From Enorma massiliensis phI (GTDB lineage: Bacteria > Actinomycetota > Coriobacteriia > Coriobacteriales > Coriobacteriaceae), in the NCBI RefSeq assembly GCF_000311845.1, contig NZ_HE978574.1, positions 939,612-1,003,611 of the forward strand: a stretch of DNA of 64,000 bases, written 5' to 3'. Of this stretch, positions 8,044-16,068 are shown one piece after another. The translations under genes and the position numbers were made by a program. How positions within the stretch are numbered: position 1 is the first letter of the stretch; each line of letters opens with the position of its first letter. The notes under the pieces were generated by a model that saw nothing but the letters and a program-made list of their open reading frames with translations, did not search any database and was not told the DNA's origin.

Positions 8044-8760
8044 CTACTGAACCTTGCGAACGATGCCGAAGGGCGTGCGCTGAGAGGCCTGGCCCAAGGG
8101 ATTGTCGTGCAGGATGTCGATGAGCGTTTCGTTGGAGTAGGGGAGGTTGTAGGCGCCGAGGATCTCGCCACCAAGGTCGTTCTGGTCGATGATGGCAACG
8201 CCGACGTTCTTGCCGAGCGCCTCGGCGATCTTCTTCGCGGATTCAGCGGGTTCGGCAGGGGCTAGAGAGACATATTCGTTGTAGGGAGGGATGGTGTAGG
8301 AGCACGGTCCATCGATAGACGCTGCCTTGCGCCCTGCAACCATGTAGAACCAGCCCCGTTTGCCCACGAGCTTGCCAAGGGCGCCTACGGCCGCAGCAAG
8401 CAGGATGCGCGGCGTTCCGACCTCCTGAAGGGCCATCTCCATCGTCTCGGGCATGCCGAGGCCGATGCCGGCCGGGGTCTTCGTGACGAACTTGGTGAGG
8501 AAGCGCGCGAGCGGGCGCGGGTGGATGTCCGTGAGCTTGACGGCGCGGCCCTGGGTGCAGCCGAGTGCCTTCTCAGAAAGCACGATCACGTCGTTGGGCT
8601 CGCAGTTGGGGCCAACGTAGCGCTGGGCAACCTCGCAGATGTCATCGCTCTTGTCGAGCACGTGCGTCTGCACGCCATAGCGCTCATAGCTCACGCCGTC
8701 GACAACGCGCACCTTGTTCTTCTCGTCATTGACGATGAGGTTGTTCATGTTCGTATCCAT
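8044..8760 (-). CDS. Coenzyme F420-0:gamma-glutamyl ligase-like (CofE domain) protein
   Basis: 238 residues resembling the CofE/F420 gamma-glutamyl ligase family, which adds glutamate to F420-0. Seen: VIVLSEKALGCTQGRAVKL near residue 60, GPCSYTIPPYNEYVSLAP, and VAIIDQNDLGGEILGAYN. Start ATG 8760 (MDTNMNN) chosen for the ligase-like N-terminus and a GGGAGA upstream; the open frame extends about 49 codons further without resemblance. Nothing else for F420 synthesis is in the window and the coenzyme is not known from Coriobacteriia, so it may ligate another substrate. Monocistronic with its own terminator. Confidence 0.78.
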   Translation of the reverse strand: MDTNMNNLIVNDEKNKVRVVDGVSYERYGVQTHVLDKSDDICEVAQRYVGPNCEPNDVIVLSEKALGCTQGRAVKLTDIHPRPLARFLTKFVTKTPAGIGLGMPETMEMALQEVGTPRILLAAAVGALGKLVGKRGWFYMVAGRKAASIDGPCSYTIPPYNEYVSLAPAEPAESAKKIAEALGKNVGVAIIDQNDLGGEILGAYNLPYSNETLIDILHDNPLGQASQRTPFGIVRKVQ

Positions 8761-8882
8761 TCGGTCTCCCGGTGATGATCCTTGTGCCCAACACGGCGCA
8801 TCTATCATACCGCAGTGCATGCGGCCCTGGAGCAGGCTCGCTGCGGCGCGACGGATGCTCCAAAATAATTTGAAGAAAGTAC

Positions 8883-8911
8883 TTGCATCCGTGGGCGAGG
8901 CCTGCAATAAT
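8883..8911 (+). promoter_or_regulatory. Promoter of the tRNA-His/tRNA-Lys unit
   Basis: TTGCAT (8883-8888), 17-base spacer, AATAAT (8906-8911), ending about 29 bases before the mature tRNA-His 5' end. Confidence 0.65.
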
Positions 8912-8940
8912 AATCAAGCGCTTTGGCGCGAGGAAACACG

Positions 8941-9017
8941 GTGGGTGTAGCCCAGTTGGCTAGAGCGCCGGGTTGTGGTCCCGGAGGTCCAGGGTTCGAG
9001 TCCCTGTACCCACCCCA
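8941..9017 (+). tRNA. tRNA-His (GTG)
   Basis: Full cloverleaf with acceptor GTGGGTG/TACCCAC, T-arm GGTTCGAGTCC and anticodon GTG in loop TTGTGGT. The base before the acceptor (8940) is G and can pair with C73 (9014), giving the tRNA-His G-1:C73 identity pair. CCA is encoded. Confidence 0.95.
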
Positions 9018-9033
9018 CTGTTTCTTGATATGT

Positions 9034-9109
9034 GGACCGGTAGCTCAGCTGGTAGAGCAGGGGACTCTTAATCCCAAGGTCCAGGGTTCGAACCCCTGCC
9101 GGTCCACCA
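9034..9109 (+). tRNA. tRNA-Lys (CTT)
   Basis: Acceptor GGACCGG/CCGGTCC, anticodon loop CTCTTAA giving CTT, T-loop GGTTCGAACCC, encoded CCA. It lies 16 bases after tRNA-His in the same transcription unit. Confidence 0.95.
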
Positions 9110-9120
9110 TTTGATTTTCG

Positions 9121-9141
9121 AGCTCCTCAGGGAGCTTTTTT
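9121..9141 (+). terminator. Terminator of the tRNA-His/Lys unit
   Basis: AGCTCC, TCAG loop, GGAGCT, then a run of six T. Confidence 0.8.
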
Positions 9142-9154
9142 CATGCAAAACCAG

Positions 9155-9229
9155 TGCAAAACCAGGACAGAGGGATTTTTGCATGCCTGCGCCTGTCCCT
9201 TGCAAAACCAGGACAGAGGGATTTTTGCA
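9155..9229. repeat. Stem-core palindromes, family A copies 3 and 4 (RAYT-proximal)
   Basis: Two direct 29-bp copies (9155-9183 and 9201-9229) of TGCAAAA, core CCAGGACAGAGGGA, TTTTTGCA. A truncated half-copy (ATGCAAAACC) precedes them at 9143. They lie just upstream of the transposase gene; an inverted copy lies just downstream at 10070. Confidence 0.88.
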
Positions 9230-9296
9230 TGCGCCTGCCCTGTCCCTTCTCGACTCGTTGGGGAATAAGGACTCTAATCGGGGGAGGTGGGTGCGT

Positions 9297-10061
9297 ATGG
9301 CAAATGCACCTCGGCGACGTTCTGAAACAGGCGTGTACCATGTGGTCGTTCGCGGGAACGGGCGACAGGTCCTTTTCTACGACGATGCGGACCGTCAGGC
9401 CTTCTTGGCCATGCTTGCTCGGCGGACATCTGATGCCGGCATGAGCATCTGGGCGTGGTGCCTCATGAGCAACCACGTTCACATGCTTCTTGAGGATCAA
9501 CGAAACGAGCTAAGCCACGCTATGCAGATGCTGCTCACGGGCTATGCTCGGTATATCAACGATAAGACGGGGCATGTCGGCCACGTCTTTCAACAGCGGT
9601 TCTTTAGCGAGCCTATCGAATCGGAGCGATACCTCATGGCGGCCGTGCGCTACGTCCACATCAACCCGGAAAAGGACGGCATTGAGGCTGCATCAACGTA
9701 TCGATGGAGCAGCTATGCCGAGTACACGGGCGGCGCACTTGCAACTAAGGAGCCGCTCTGCACGACGAAGCCCGTGCTTGATGTATTGGACGGCCCACAG
9801 GGCTTTGTTGAACTCTGTGGGGGCGCAGAGCTCCATGAGGCAGGTTTTGAGGGCTCGCTGCACCTTTCTGATGCGGAAGCGATTCGTTTGGCAGATGAGA
9901 TTGCGCGGGCGCGCGGGTTCGCGCGCCTGATGGAAGTTCGCAAGCTGCCGCGTGCCGAGCGCGACGCCGTGATTCGCCAGCTGCGCGGTAACGGCATGAC
10001 TATCAACCAAGTGGAACGCGTGACCGGCGTCGGAAGGAGCATCGTCGCGCGCGTCCATTAG
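9297..10061 (+). CDS. REP-associated tyrosine transposase (RAYT, Y1/IS200-like)
   Basis: 254-residue single-strand DNA transposase/nuclease related to IS200 TnpA. Seen: the family start (RRRSETGVYHVVVRGNGRQ), the metal-binding HUH motif His60-Val-His62 in CLMSNHVHMLLE, candidate catalytic Tyr83 or Tyr86 in TGYARYIN, then GHVFQQRF and the RYVHINP...YRWSSY block typical of RAYTs. The C-terminus (residues about 205-254) adds a helix-turn-helix-like region (GMTINQVERVTGVGRSIVARVH). Start ATG 9297 has GGGGAGG upstream. RAYTs are single-copy domesticated transposases thought to mobilise REP palindromes; here the gene is bracketed by family-A palindromes in inverted orientation. Confidence 0.9.
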   Translation: MANAPRRRSETGVYHVVVRGNGRQVLFYDDADRQAFLAMLARRTSDAGMSIWAWCLMSNHVHMLLEDQRNELSHAMQMLLTGYARYINDKTGHVGHVFQQRFFSEPIESERYLMAAVRYVHINPEKDGIEAASTYRWSSYAEYTGGALATKEPLCTTKPVLDVLDGPQGFVELCGGAELHEAGFEGSLHLSDAEAIRLADEIARARGFARLMEVRKLPRAERDAVIRQLRGNGMTINQVERVTGVGRSIVARVH

Positions 10062-10069
10062 CGGTCGAA

Positions 10070-10098
10070 TGCAAAATCCCCTCTGTCCTGATTTTGCA
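10070..10098. repeat. Stem-core palindrome, family A copy 5 (inverted)
   Basis: Inverse of copies 3 and 4: TGCAAAA, then the reverse-complement core TCCCCTCTGTCCTG, ATTTTGCA. It lies between the convergent RAYT and sufU stops and could terminate both. Confidence 0.87.
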
Positions 10099-10100
10099 AG

Positions 10101-10520
10101 CTAGGAGAGGATGCCGTCGAGGGTGCGCCAGGCGAGCTCGGCGCACTTCACGCGGGCAGGCATGTGCGAGATGTCCTTGAGCTGTGCAGCCTCATCGAGG
10201 TCTTCGAAATCGTCTTCGGAGAGCTCCTCACCGCGAATCATCGCGAAGAACAGCCCAGAGAGACGCTTGGCTTCCTCTACGGTCTCGCCGGTGATAAGGT
10301 CGGCCATGATGTCGGCCGAAGCCTGGCTGATGGCGCATCCGTGGCCGGTGAAGCTTGCTTCCTCGATCACGCCGTTCTCCACACGCAGCATGAGCGTCAG
10401 CTCGTCTCCGCAGCTGGGGTTGATGCCGTCGTGGCTATGGGTGGGGGAATCCATCTCGTACTTGTAGTCCGGGTGCGAGTTGTGCTCCATGAAGGTGGTC
10501 GAAGTATAGATATTGCCCAT
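10101..10520 (-). CDS. sufU: SufU iron-sulfur scaffold/sulfurtransferase
   Basis: 139-residue SufU, the zinc-dependent partner that takes sulfur from SufS in Gram-positive SUF systems. Conserved ligands are visible: Cys37 and Asp39 in PSCGDEL, Cys62 in GHGCAIS, Cys126 in KCAELAW. The Gly-rich insertion between the second and third Cys that separates SufU from IscU is present around the MADLITGETVEEAKRLSGLFF region. Last gene of the minus-strand suf operon, 156 bases after sufS; that gap carries family-C palindromes. Confidence 0.93.
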   Translation of the reverse strand: MGNIYTSTTFMEHNSHPDYKYEMDSPTHSHDGINPSCGDELTLMLRVENGVIEEASFTGHGCAISQASADIMADLITGETVEEAKRLSGLFFAMIRGEELSEDDFEDLDEAAQLKDISHMPARVKCAELAWRTLDGILS

Positions 10521-10558
10521 GGAGGGTCCTTTCGTGCGTGCTGGAACGAGCCATTCTG

Positions 10559-10656
10559 GTCATTTTGGGACGGGGTTAAAATGACTCATCGGGGCGGGGA
10601 TGAAAAAGCTACTGCTCCAAACAGCTCCGTCCCATTTTGATTCAAAACAACCCCGT
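10559..10656. repeat. Stem-core palindromes, family C, three copies inside the suf operon
   Basis: 10559-10585: stem GTCATTTT-like/AAAATGAC around GGGACGGGGTT. 10632-10656: inverted copy with stem TCAAAA/TTTTGA around the same core. 10618-10640: a degenerate third copy (GTCCCATTTTGA) merging into it. They fill the gap between sufS and sufU. Confidence 0.8.
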
Positions 10657-10676
10657 CCCATTTTGACTCATTTTGC

Positions 10677-12017
10677 CTAGTTGAAGGTGCGGTAGACGGT
10701 TTCGAGGCCGTCGATGAAGGCGTCCACGTCGTGCTTGTCGTTGTAGAACGCGAGGCTCGCGCGGCAGCAGGCGAGGTTCTCCACGCCGAGCCAGGTGAGC
10801 AGCGGCTGGGCGCAATGGTGGCCCGCCCTGATGCACACGCCCTGCATATCGAGGATGCTCGCCACGTCGTGCGGATGCACGCCGCGCACGTTGAAGCTGA
10901 TGACGCCGTGGTGGCGATCCCAATAGATCGAGCCGATGATATCCACATAGGGCAGCTCTACCATGCGGCTCATCGCGTAGTGAACGAGCGCCTGCTCGCG
11001 CGCTTGCACGGTGTCATAGCCCACCTGGTTCACGAGGTAGTCGAGCGCTGCGCCCGTGGCGTAAATCCCGGCCGCATCCTGAGTGCCCGCCTCGAACTTC
11101 TCGGGCACGGGAGCCCAGACGGCATCCTGCTCGGTCACGGAGTCGATCATCTCGCCGCCTGTGAGGAAGGGCGGCATGGCCTCCAAAAGCTCCAAGCGGC
11201 CCCAGAGCACGCCCACGCCCATGGGGCCCAGGGCCTTGTGGGCGGAGAAGGCGAGGAAGTCCGCGCCCAGCTCGCGCACGTCGACCGGCATATGCGGCAC
11301 GGACTGGGCGGCATCGACCACCAGGTAGCCACCGTGGGCGTGCGCGGCCGCGGCGAGCTTCTCGACCGGCACGCGGCAGCCGAGCACGTTCGACACCTGC
11401 GTGCACGCCACGATTTTCGTGCGCGGGCCGATCTTCTCGGCAATCTCGGCATCGGTGAGCTCACCGGTCTTGGTGGGGTAGAGGTAGACGAGCTTGGCGC
11501 CCGCCGCGCGGCATGCCCGCTGCCACGGAATCAGGTTGGAGTGGTGCTCCATGATGGTGATGGCTACCTCGTCGCCCGGTTCAAGGACCGTGGGCGCGAA
11601 GGAGCTCGCCACGATGTTCAGCGACTCGCTCGTGTTGCGCGTGAAAACGACCTCGTTTGCGCGCGGCTTGCCCGCCTCGTCAACGGCGCCGATGAGGCCC
11701 GCGATCTGCGCGCGCACCTTGGCGATGGCCTCGGTCGCCTCCACCGAAAGCGAGTACAGTCCGCGCAGCGGGTTGGCGTTCATGGTCTCGTTGAAATGCT
11801 TCTGCGCTTCCAGCACGCAGGCGGGGCGCTGCGCGGTGGCGGCGCTGTCCAAAAAGGCGATGTCCGGATGCTGGGTGAATAGCGGGAACGCTGCCTTGAA
11901 GGGGTTGGTCTCGATGTCGATGCGCGGCCAGGCGCGCGAGGCGGCGTCGGAGGCATCCAGCACGCCCGGTGTGGGCGCGGTGCAGGACTCGCAGGCTACG
12001 GACTCGGTGTCAATCAT
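10677..12017 (-). CDS. sufS: SufS cysteine desulfurase
   Basis: 446-residue class-V aminotransferase-fold enzyme that takes sulfur from cysteine for Fe-S assembly. Seen: the PLP-Lys context AFSAHKALGPMGVGVLWG, the active-site Cys loop ACCRASLAFYN, and conserved RAGHHCAQPLL. The N-terminal extension of about 30 residues has three Cys (residues 9-12 and 30s), slightly longer than usual. Its start overlaps the sufD stop by 4 bases (ATGA), implying translational coupling. It donates sulfur to SufU, encoded next. Confidence 0.95.
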   Translation of the reverse strand: MIDTESVACESCTAPTPGVLDASDAASRAWPRIDIETNPFKAAFPLFTQHPDIAFLDSAATAQRPACVLEAQKHFNETMNANPLRGLYSLSVEATEAIAKVRAQIAGLIGAVDEAGKPRANEVVFTRNTSESLNIVASSFAPTVLEPGDEVAITIMEHHSNLIPWQRACRAAGAKLVYLYPTKTGELTDAEIAEKIGPRTKIVACTQVSNVLGCRVPVEKLAAAAHAHGGYLVVDAAQSVPHMPVDVRELGADFLAFSAHKALGPMGVGVLWGRLELLEAMPPFLTGGEMIDSVTEQDAVWAPVPEKFEAGTQDAAGIYATGAALDYLVNQVGYDTVQAREQALVHYAMSRMVELPYVDIIGSIYWDRHHGVISFNVRGVHPHDVASILDMQGVCIRAGHHCAQPLLTWLGVENLACCRASLAFYNDKHDVDAFIDGLETVYRTFN

Positions 12018-13405
12018 GCGGCATCCTCCTTGGGTGCGTCGATGTCGTCGGTAAAGCCGGGGATGAGGGCCTCGCCCAGGCGAAGGACGGAGGCGCGGAT
12101 GCGCTCGTCCGGCGCGGAGAGCGCGGCGTCCTCGAGCTTGGCACGGATGAACAGCGCCTCGGCAGCCTCCGCGGACACGCCGCGGCTCTCAAGGTAGAAG
12201 AGCTGCTCAGGGCGAACGTGCCCGATCGTGGCGCCATGGTTGCCCGCGACGTCGTCTTCGTCGCAAAGGATCGTGGGCACGGTCTTGTTGTCCACGCCCT
12301 CGCTCGCCAGAAGGACGGTCTCCTGCTCGGAGCCCTCGCTGCCCTTGCAGCCGTGCACGAGGTCGATTGTGCCGCGCAGCACCTTCTTGCTGGTGCCGGC
12401 AAGCACGCCGTTGGCGTTCATGTTGCTCACGGTCTTGCGGCCGCGCTGGCGAACGACGTAGTTGAAGTCGCGCTGCTCGGAGCCGGAAGCGAGGTAGCGG
12501 GTGTCGATATCCAGGCGAGCGGTGTCACCGCGCACGTCGGCGGCAAGGCCGGTGACGGTGAGCTCTCCGCCGAGCACCACGTGGCGCACATTCACGCGCG
12601 CGCCCTCGTCGAGGACGTAGCCTTCGTCGTCCAGCAGCATGGCCGTAGGCGTTCCCAGGGCGTAGACGGTCACGTTCACGCGGGCATGTGAACCGGCGAA
12701 GACGCGGAGCGTGGTACCGGCAAGTGCCGCGGTAGCGTTGTCCTCGGCGCCCATGGCGGCCGTCGCGTCGAGCGCGATGACGAGGTCGAAGGTGGAACCC
12801 GGTGCGGCAACGACGTCGATACTCACCGCCGCGGCCTCGCCAGCCTCGGCCTCAACGCGGACGGTTGCCCGCTCCTGGGTGTCTTTCGCCGCCGCGAGCA
12901 CCATGGTCTCGCGGGCGAGGAAGTTCAGGTAGGCGCGGGCGTCTGCGCCGATGCCGGTTTCGAAGGCGGTGGCAACGTCGAGCGCGGCCTCCTCCAACGC
13001 GGCGCGCTTCTGGTAGCGCGAGAGCGCGGGGAGCTCGAGGTCGGCTGCGGGGGCGTTGGCAGAGCCGCTTTCAGCCGTCTCGGCCGTGCCGGGCATCTCG
13101 GCTGCACCGTCTGCCGCGACGTTGCGGGCAGCATTCTCGGCCAGTGCAGCGCGCACGCAGGCACGGTCATCACCCGCGCTGCCCTCGTTCGCCGTCGCGC
13201 GTGCCGCGTCGAGGCGCGCCTGCAGTTCGGCCACCGCGCCCTCGAAGCTCATGGCGTGGTCGAACAGGCGGTCTTCTGCGTCAACCTCCATCGAGCCGCC
13301 GGGTGCCAGGCTCATCGGAATCTCGATTTGCGTATCGTTCATGCGCAGCCAGCCCCAGGTGGGGGCGGGCATGGCGTTGGCGTGTCGTATCTTCAGAGCG
13401 TCCAA
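12014..13405 (-). CDS. sufD: SufD, Fe-S assembly scaffold subunit
   Basis: About 463 residues, SufB/SufD family. The C-terminal beta-helix (NHGATIGHVRPEQLFYLESRGVSAEAAEALFI) is diagnostic. The N-terminal half is variable and Ala-rich, with an expanded segment near residues 75-130. Start chosen at TTG 13405 because AAAGGGG lies 7 bases upstream and DALKIRHANAMPAPTWGWLR matches family N-termini; the frame is open further upstream into the sufB-sufD gap. Forms the SufBCD complex with the adjacent products. Confidence 0.9.
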   Translation of the reverse strand: MDALKIRHANAMPAPTWGWLRMNDTQIEIPMSLAPGGSMEVDAEDRLFDHAMSFEGAVAELQARLDAARATANEGSAGDDRACVRAALAENAARNVAADGAAEMPGTAETAESGSANAPAADLELPALSRYQKRAALEEAALDVATAFETGIGADARAYLNFLARETMVLAAAKDTQERATVRVEAEAGEAAAVSIDVVAAPGSTFDLVIALDATAAMGAEDNATAALAGTTLRVFAGSHARVNVTVYALGTPTAMLLDDEGYVLDEGARVNVRHVVLGGELTVTGLAADVRGDTARLDIDTRYLASGSEQRDFNYVVRQRGRKTVSNMNANGVLAGTSKKVLRGTIDLVHGCKGSEGSEQETVLLASEGVDNKTVPTILCDEDDVAGNHGATIGHVRPEQLFYLESRGVSAEAAEALFIRAKLEDAALSAPDERIRASVLRLGEALIPGFTDDIDAPKEDAA

Positions 13406-13553
13406 AGAAGACCCCTTTCGATCGTATCGCGGGCAGGGCATTCGGGCGTTCGCAGTGCCGCAGATTGCCGTGAAAGAGGAGTGGCGCGTACTTGGGTACG
13501 CGAGCGACGATTGAACGGCAAGGCGGGGTGCTGCGGCCGGCCGGCGGGATACG

Positions 13554-14966
13554 TCATCCAATAGCCCCTTCCATCTCCAGCTTGATGAGGTTATTCATCT
13601 CGACGGCGTACTCGAGCGGCAGCTCCTTGGCCACCGGCTCAGCGAAGCCGTTCACGATCATCGCGCGCGCCTCCTCCTCGGAGATGCCACGGCTCATGAG
13701 GTAGAACACCTTGTCGTCGCCGATGCGCCCGATGGTGGCCTCGTGGCCTACGTCCACGTGCTTGGCGCGGATGTCCATGGCGGGGATGGTATCCGAGCGG
13801 CTCTGGTCGTCGAGCATGAGCGACTGGCAGCTCACGCTCACCGCGGAGTTCTCGGCTCGCTCCGTCACCACCACGGAGCTGCGGAAGGTCTGGATGCCGC
13901 CGCCCTTGGAGATGCCCTTGGTCTCAACGGTCGCGCTCGTCTCGGGCGCGTTCAGCACCACCTTGCAGCCGGTGTCGAGGTTTTGCCCCGCGCCGGCGAA
14001 GGTGATGCCCGTGAAGCTCGAGCGGCTCCTGCGGCCGTTCAGCACGCTCATGGGGTAGAGGTAGCCCACATGGCTGCCGAAGCTGCCGCTGATCCACTCG
14101 ATCTCGCCCTCGTCGTCCACGCGGGCGCGCTTGGTGTTCAGGTTGTACATGTTCTTCGACCAGTTTTCGATGGTCGAGTACCGCAGGTGCGCGCGCTTGC
14201 CCACGAAGAGCTCCACGGCGCCCGCGTGCAGGTTGGCCACGTTGTACTTCGGCGCCGAGCAGCCCTCGATGAAGTGCAGGTCGGCGTCGTCCTCCACGAT
14301 GATGAGCGTGTGCTCGAACTGGCCCGCGCCCTTGGCGTTCAGGCGGAAGTAGCTCTGGAGGGGAAAGTCCAGCTTCACGCCGGCGGGCACGTAGACGAAC
14401 GAGCCGCCGCTCCACACCGCGCCGTGGAGCGCGGCGAACTTGTGGTCCGTGGGCGGGATGAGCGTCATGAACTTTTCGCGAATGAGCGCCTCCCACTTGG
14501 GTTCGTGGAGTGCCTCTTCGATGCCGGAGTAGACGATGCCCATCTTCGAGGCCGTGTCCTGCATGTTGTGGTACACGAGCTCGGAGTCGTACTGCGCGCC
14601 CACGCCGGCCAGGTAGCTGCGCTCGGCCTCGGGGATGCCCAGGCGCTCGAAGGTGTTCTTGATGTCGTCGGGCACCTCGTCCCACGTGGCTTGCTGGTCG
14701 GTGTTGGGCTTCACGTAGGTGACGATGTGGTCCATGTCGAGGCCGGCGATGCTGGGGCCCCAGGTGGGGTTGGGCATCTTGTGGTAGGTCTCGAGCGACT
14801 TCAGGCGGAAGTCGAGCATCCACTCGGGCTCGTCCTTGCGCTCGGAGATCTCGCGCACGATATTCGGCGTGAGGCCGCTGTCCAGGCGCTCGAAGCCCTC
14901 CTCGCTATCAACGATGTCGTAGAGGGTGCGGTCGATGTCCGCGACCTCGGTGCGTTGCTTTGCCAC
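13554..14966 (-). CDS. sufB: SufB, Fe-S assembly scaffold subunit
   Basis: 470 residues, the usual SufB length. Seen: the N-terminal GLTPNIVREISERKDEPEWMLDFRLKSLE-type region, the central ...GCSAPKYNVANLHAGAVELF block, and the C-terminal GHEATIGRIGDDKVFYLMSRG stretch. SufB carries the nascent cluster and binds SufC and SufD. The start has AGGAGG just upstream and lies 9 bases after the sufC stop. About 150 bases separate it from the sufD start. Confidence 0.95.
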   Translation of the reverse strand: MAKQRTEVADIDRTLYDIVDSEEGFERLDSGLTPNIVREISERKDEPEWMLDFRLKSLETYHKMPNPTWGPSIAGLDMDHIVTYVKPNTDQQATWDEVPDDIKNTFERLGIPEAERSYLAGVGAQYDSELVYHNMQDTASKMGIVYSGIEEALHEPKWEALIREKFMTLIPPTDHKFAALHGAVWSGGSFVYVPAGVKLDFPLQSYFRLNAKGAGQFEHTLIIVEDDADLHFIEGCSAPKYNVANLHAGAVELFVGKRAHLRYSTIENWSKNMYNLNTKRARVDDEGEIEWISGSFGSHVGYLYPMSVLNGRRSRSSFTGITFAGAGQNLDTGCKVVLNAPETSATVETKGISKGGGIQTFRSSVVVTERAENSAVSVSCQSLMLDDQSRSDTIPAMDIRAKHVDVGHEATIGRIGDDKVFYLMSRGISEEEARAMIVNGFAEPVAKELPLEYAVEMNNLIKLEMEGAIG

Positions 14967-14975
14967 GGCCGCCTC

Positions 14976-15788
14976 CTAGCGCTCGATGACCGCGGAGAGA
15001 TCGGCTGGGGAGAGCTCGGCGCCGGAGCTGTCGCCCGCTGCCTCCTGCTCGAAGCGCTCGAAGCCGTGCTCGTCGATCCAGTCGATGAGCGAAGCGTCGC
15101 CCTCATGCACCACGCGGCCGTTCACCATCACGTGCACGCGGTCGACGTCGAGGTGCTCGAGGATGCGCGTGTTGTGCGTGATGATGAGGAGCGTTCCGTC
15201 GCAGCTCTTGCGGTAGAGCTCCATGCCGCGGCTCACCACGCCGAGCGCGTCTACGTCGAGGCCCGAGTCGGTCTCGTCCAAGATGGCGAGCTTGGGTTGC
15301 AGGAGCAGCAGCTGGAGCATCTCGACCTTCTTCTTCTCGCCACCGGAGAAGCCCACGCCCAGCTCGCGGTTGAGGTAGGCGGGCGGCATGTCGAGCTCCG
15401 CGCAGAGCTCCTTCATGCGGCGGCGGAACTCCTTGCCGCGCATCTCCAGGCCGGGGCGGTCGGCGATGGTGGCGCGCAGGAAGCTCGAGAGCGGCACGCC
15501 CGGGATCTCGACCGGTGCTTGGAAGGAGAGGAAGACGCCGGCGCGGGAGCGCTTGTCCGGGCTGAGCTCGGTCATGTCTTCACCATCGAAGGCGATGGTG
15601 CCGGCGGTTTGCGTGTAGGCGGGGTCGCCCATGATCACGTGGCCGAGCGTGGACTTGCCGGCGCCGTTGGGGCCCATGAGCACATGGGTCTCGCCAGCGG
15701 GAATGGTAAGGTCGATGCCGTGGAGAATGGTCTTCTCGTCCACGGCGGCGGCAAGCCCCTGAATGGAGAGGAGCGGGGTCTGGGACAT
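14976..15788 (-). CDS. sufC: SufC ATPase of the Fe-S assembly complex
   Basis: 270-residue ABC-type ATPase. Walker A GPNGAGKSTLGHVIMG, signature LGVGFSGGEKKKVEMLQLL, Walker B LAILDETDSGLDVDALGVV and the H-loop ITHNTRIL are all intact. It is cytosolic, without membrane partners, and powers cluster transfer from SufBD. First gene of the suf operon; its promoter and a palindromic operator candidate lie at 15815-15897, divergent from the Rrf2 regulator gene. Confidence 0.96.
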   Translation of the reverse strand: MSQTPLLSIQGLAAAVDEKTILHGIDLTIPAGETHVLMGPNGAGKSTLGHVIMGDPAYTQTAGTIAFDGEDMTELSPDKRSRAGVFLSFQAPVEIPGVPLSSFLRATIADRPGLEMRGKEFRRRMKELCAELDMPPAYLNRELGVGFSGGEKKKVEMLQLLLLQPKLAILDETDSGLDVDALGVVSRGMELYRKSCDGTLLIITHNTRILEHLDVDRVHVMVNGRVVHEGDASLIDWIDEHGFERFEQEAAGDSSGAELSPADLSAVIER

Positions 15789-15814
15789 GGTTTCTCCTTG
15801 CTGTGAACTCGGAT

Positions 15815-15897
15815 GTTAATCCTAGGAATTATCTCGGATTAACGATAAAATGATTGCGCTCGAAGTCAAGGTTAATTCCCACTAATCCACTAGGATT
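15815..15897 (-). promoter_or_regulatory. suf promoter with paired palindromic operator candidates
   Basis: Minus-strand promoter TTGACT (15864-15869) and TATCGT (15842-15847), spacer 16. An 8-bp inverted repeat GTTAATCC (15815-15822)/GGATTAAC (15836-15843) overlaps the -10. A second palindrome AATCC-ACTA-GGATT (15884-15897) lies upstream of the -35. Both share the AATCC/GGATT half-site. An Rrf2 gene is divergent, so these are likely its operators (inference). Confidence 0.6.
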
Positions 15898-15913
15898 TCG
15901 GAGCTCAGGGCCG

Positions 15914-15946
15914 GTGAAACAAAAACACCGGGTGATTATGTTTCAC
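15914..15946. repeat. Stem-core palindrome, family B copy 3
   Basis: GTGAAACA, core AAAACACCGGGTGATTA, TGTTTCAC. Same core as the copies at 5812-5880, with a completely different compensated stem. Confidence 0.82.
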
Positions 15947-16018
15947 GCGGGTTGAGCGGGGTGCGAGGTCTGGGTGAGCCCCCGGCTTCGGGTCTTCCGG
16001 TGTCACGGGATGGCGGGG

Positions 16019-16049
16019 TGAGACAATTTGCCCCGGCACGTTTGTCTCA
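16019..16049. repeat. Stem-core palindrome, family E copy 1
   Basis: TGAGACAA/TTGTCTCA stem around TTTGCCCCGGCACG, in the leader of the Rrf2 gene 20 bases before its start codon, so a hairpin there could affect its expression. Confidence 0.8.
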
Positions 16050-16068
16050 TTGTTTCGAAGGAGGCGGC

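Noticed and set aside
13743..15806. Long plus-strand open frame opposite sufB and sufC
   Set aside because: High-GC antisense frame; His/Val/Ala/Glu-rich composition and no domain. SufB and SufC on the other strand are certain.
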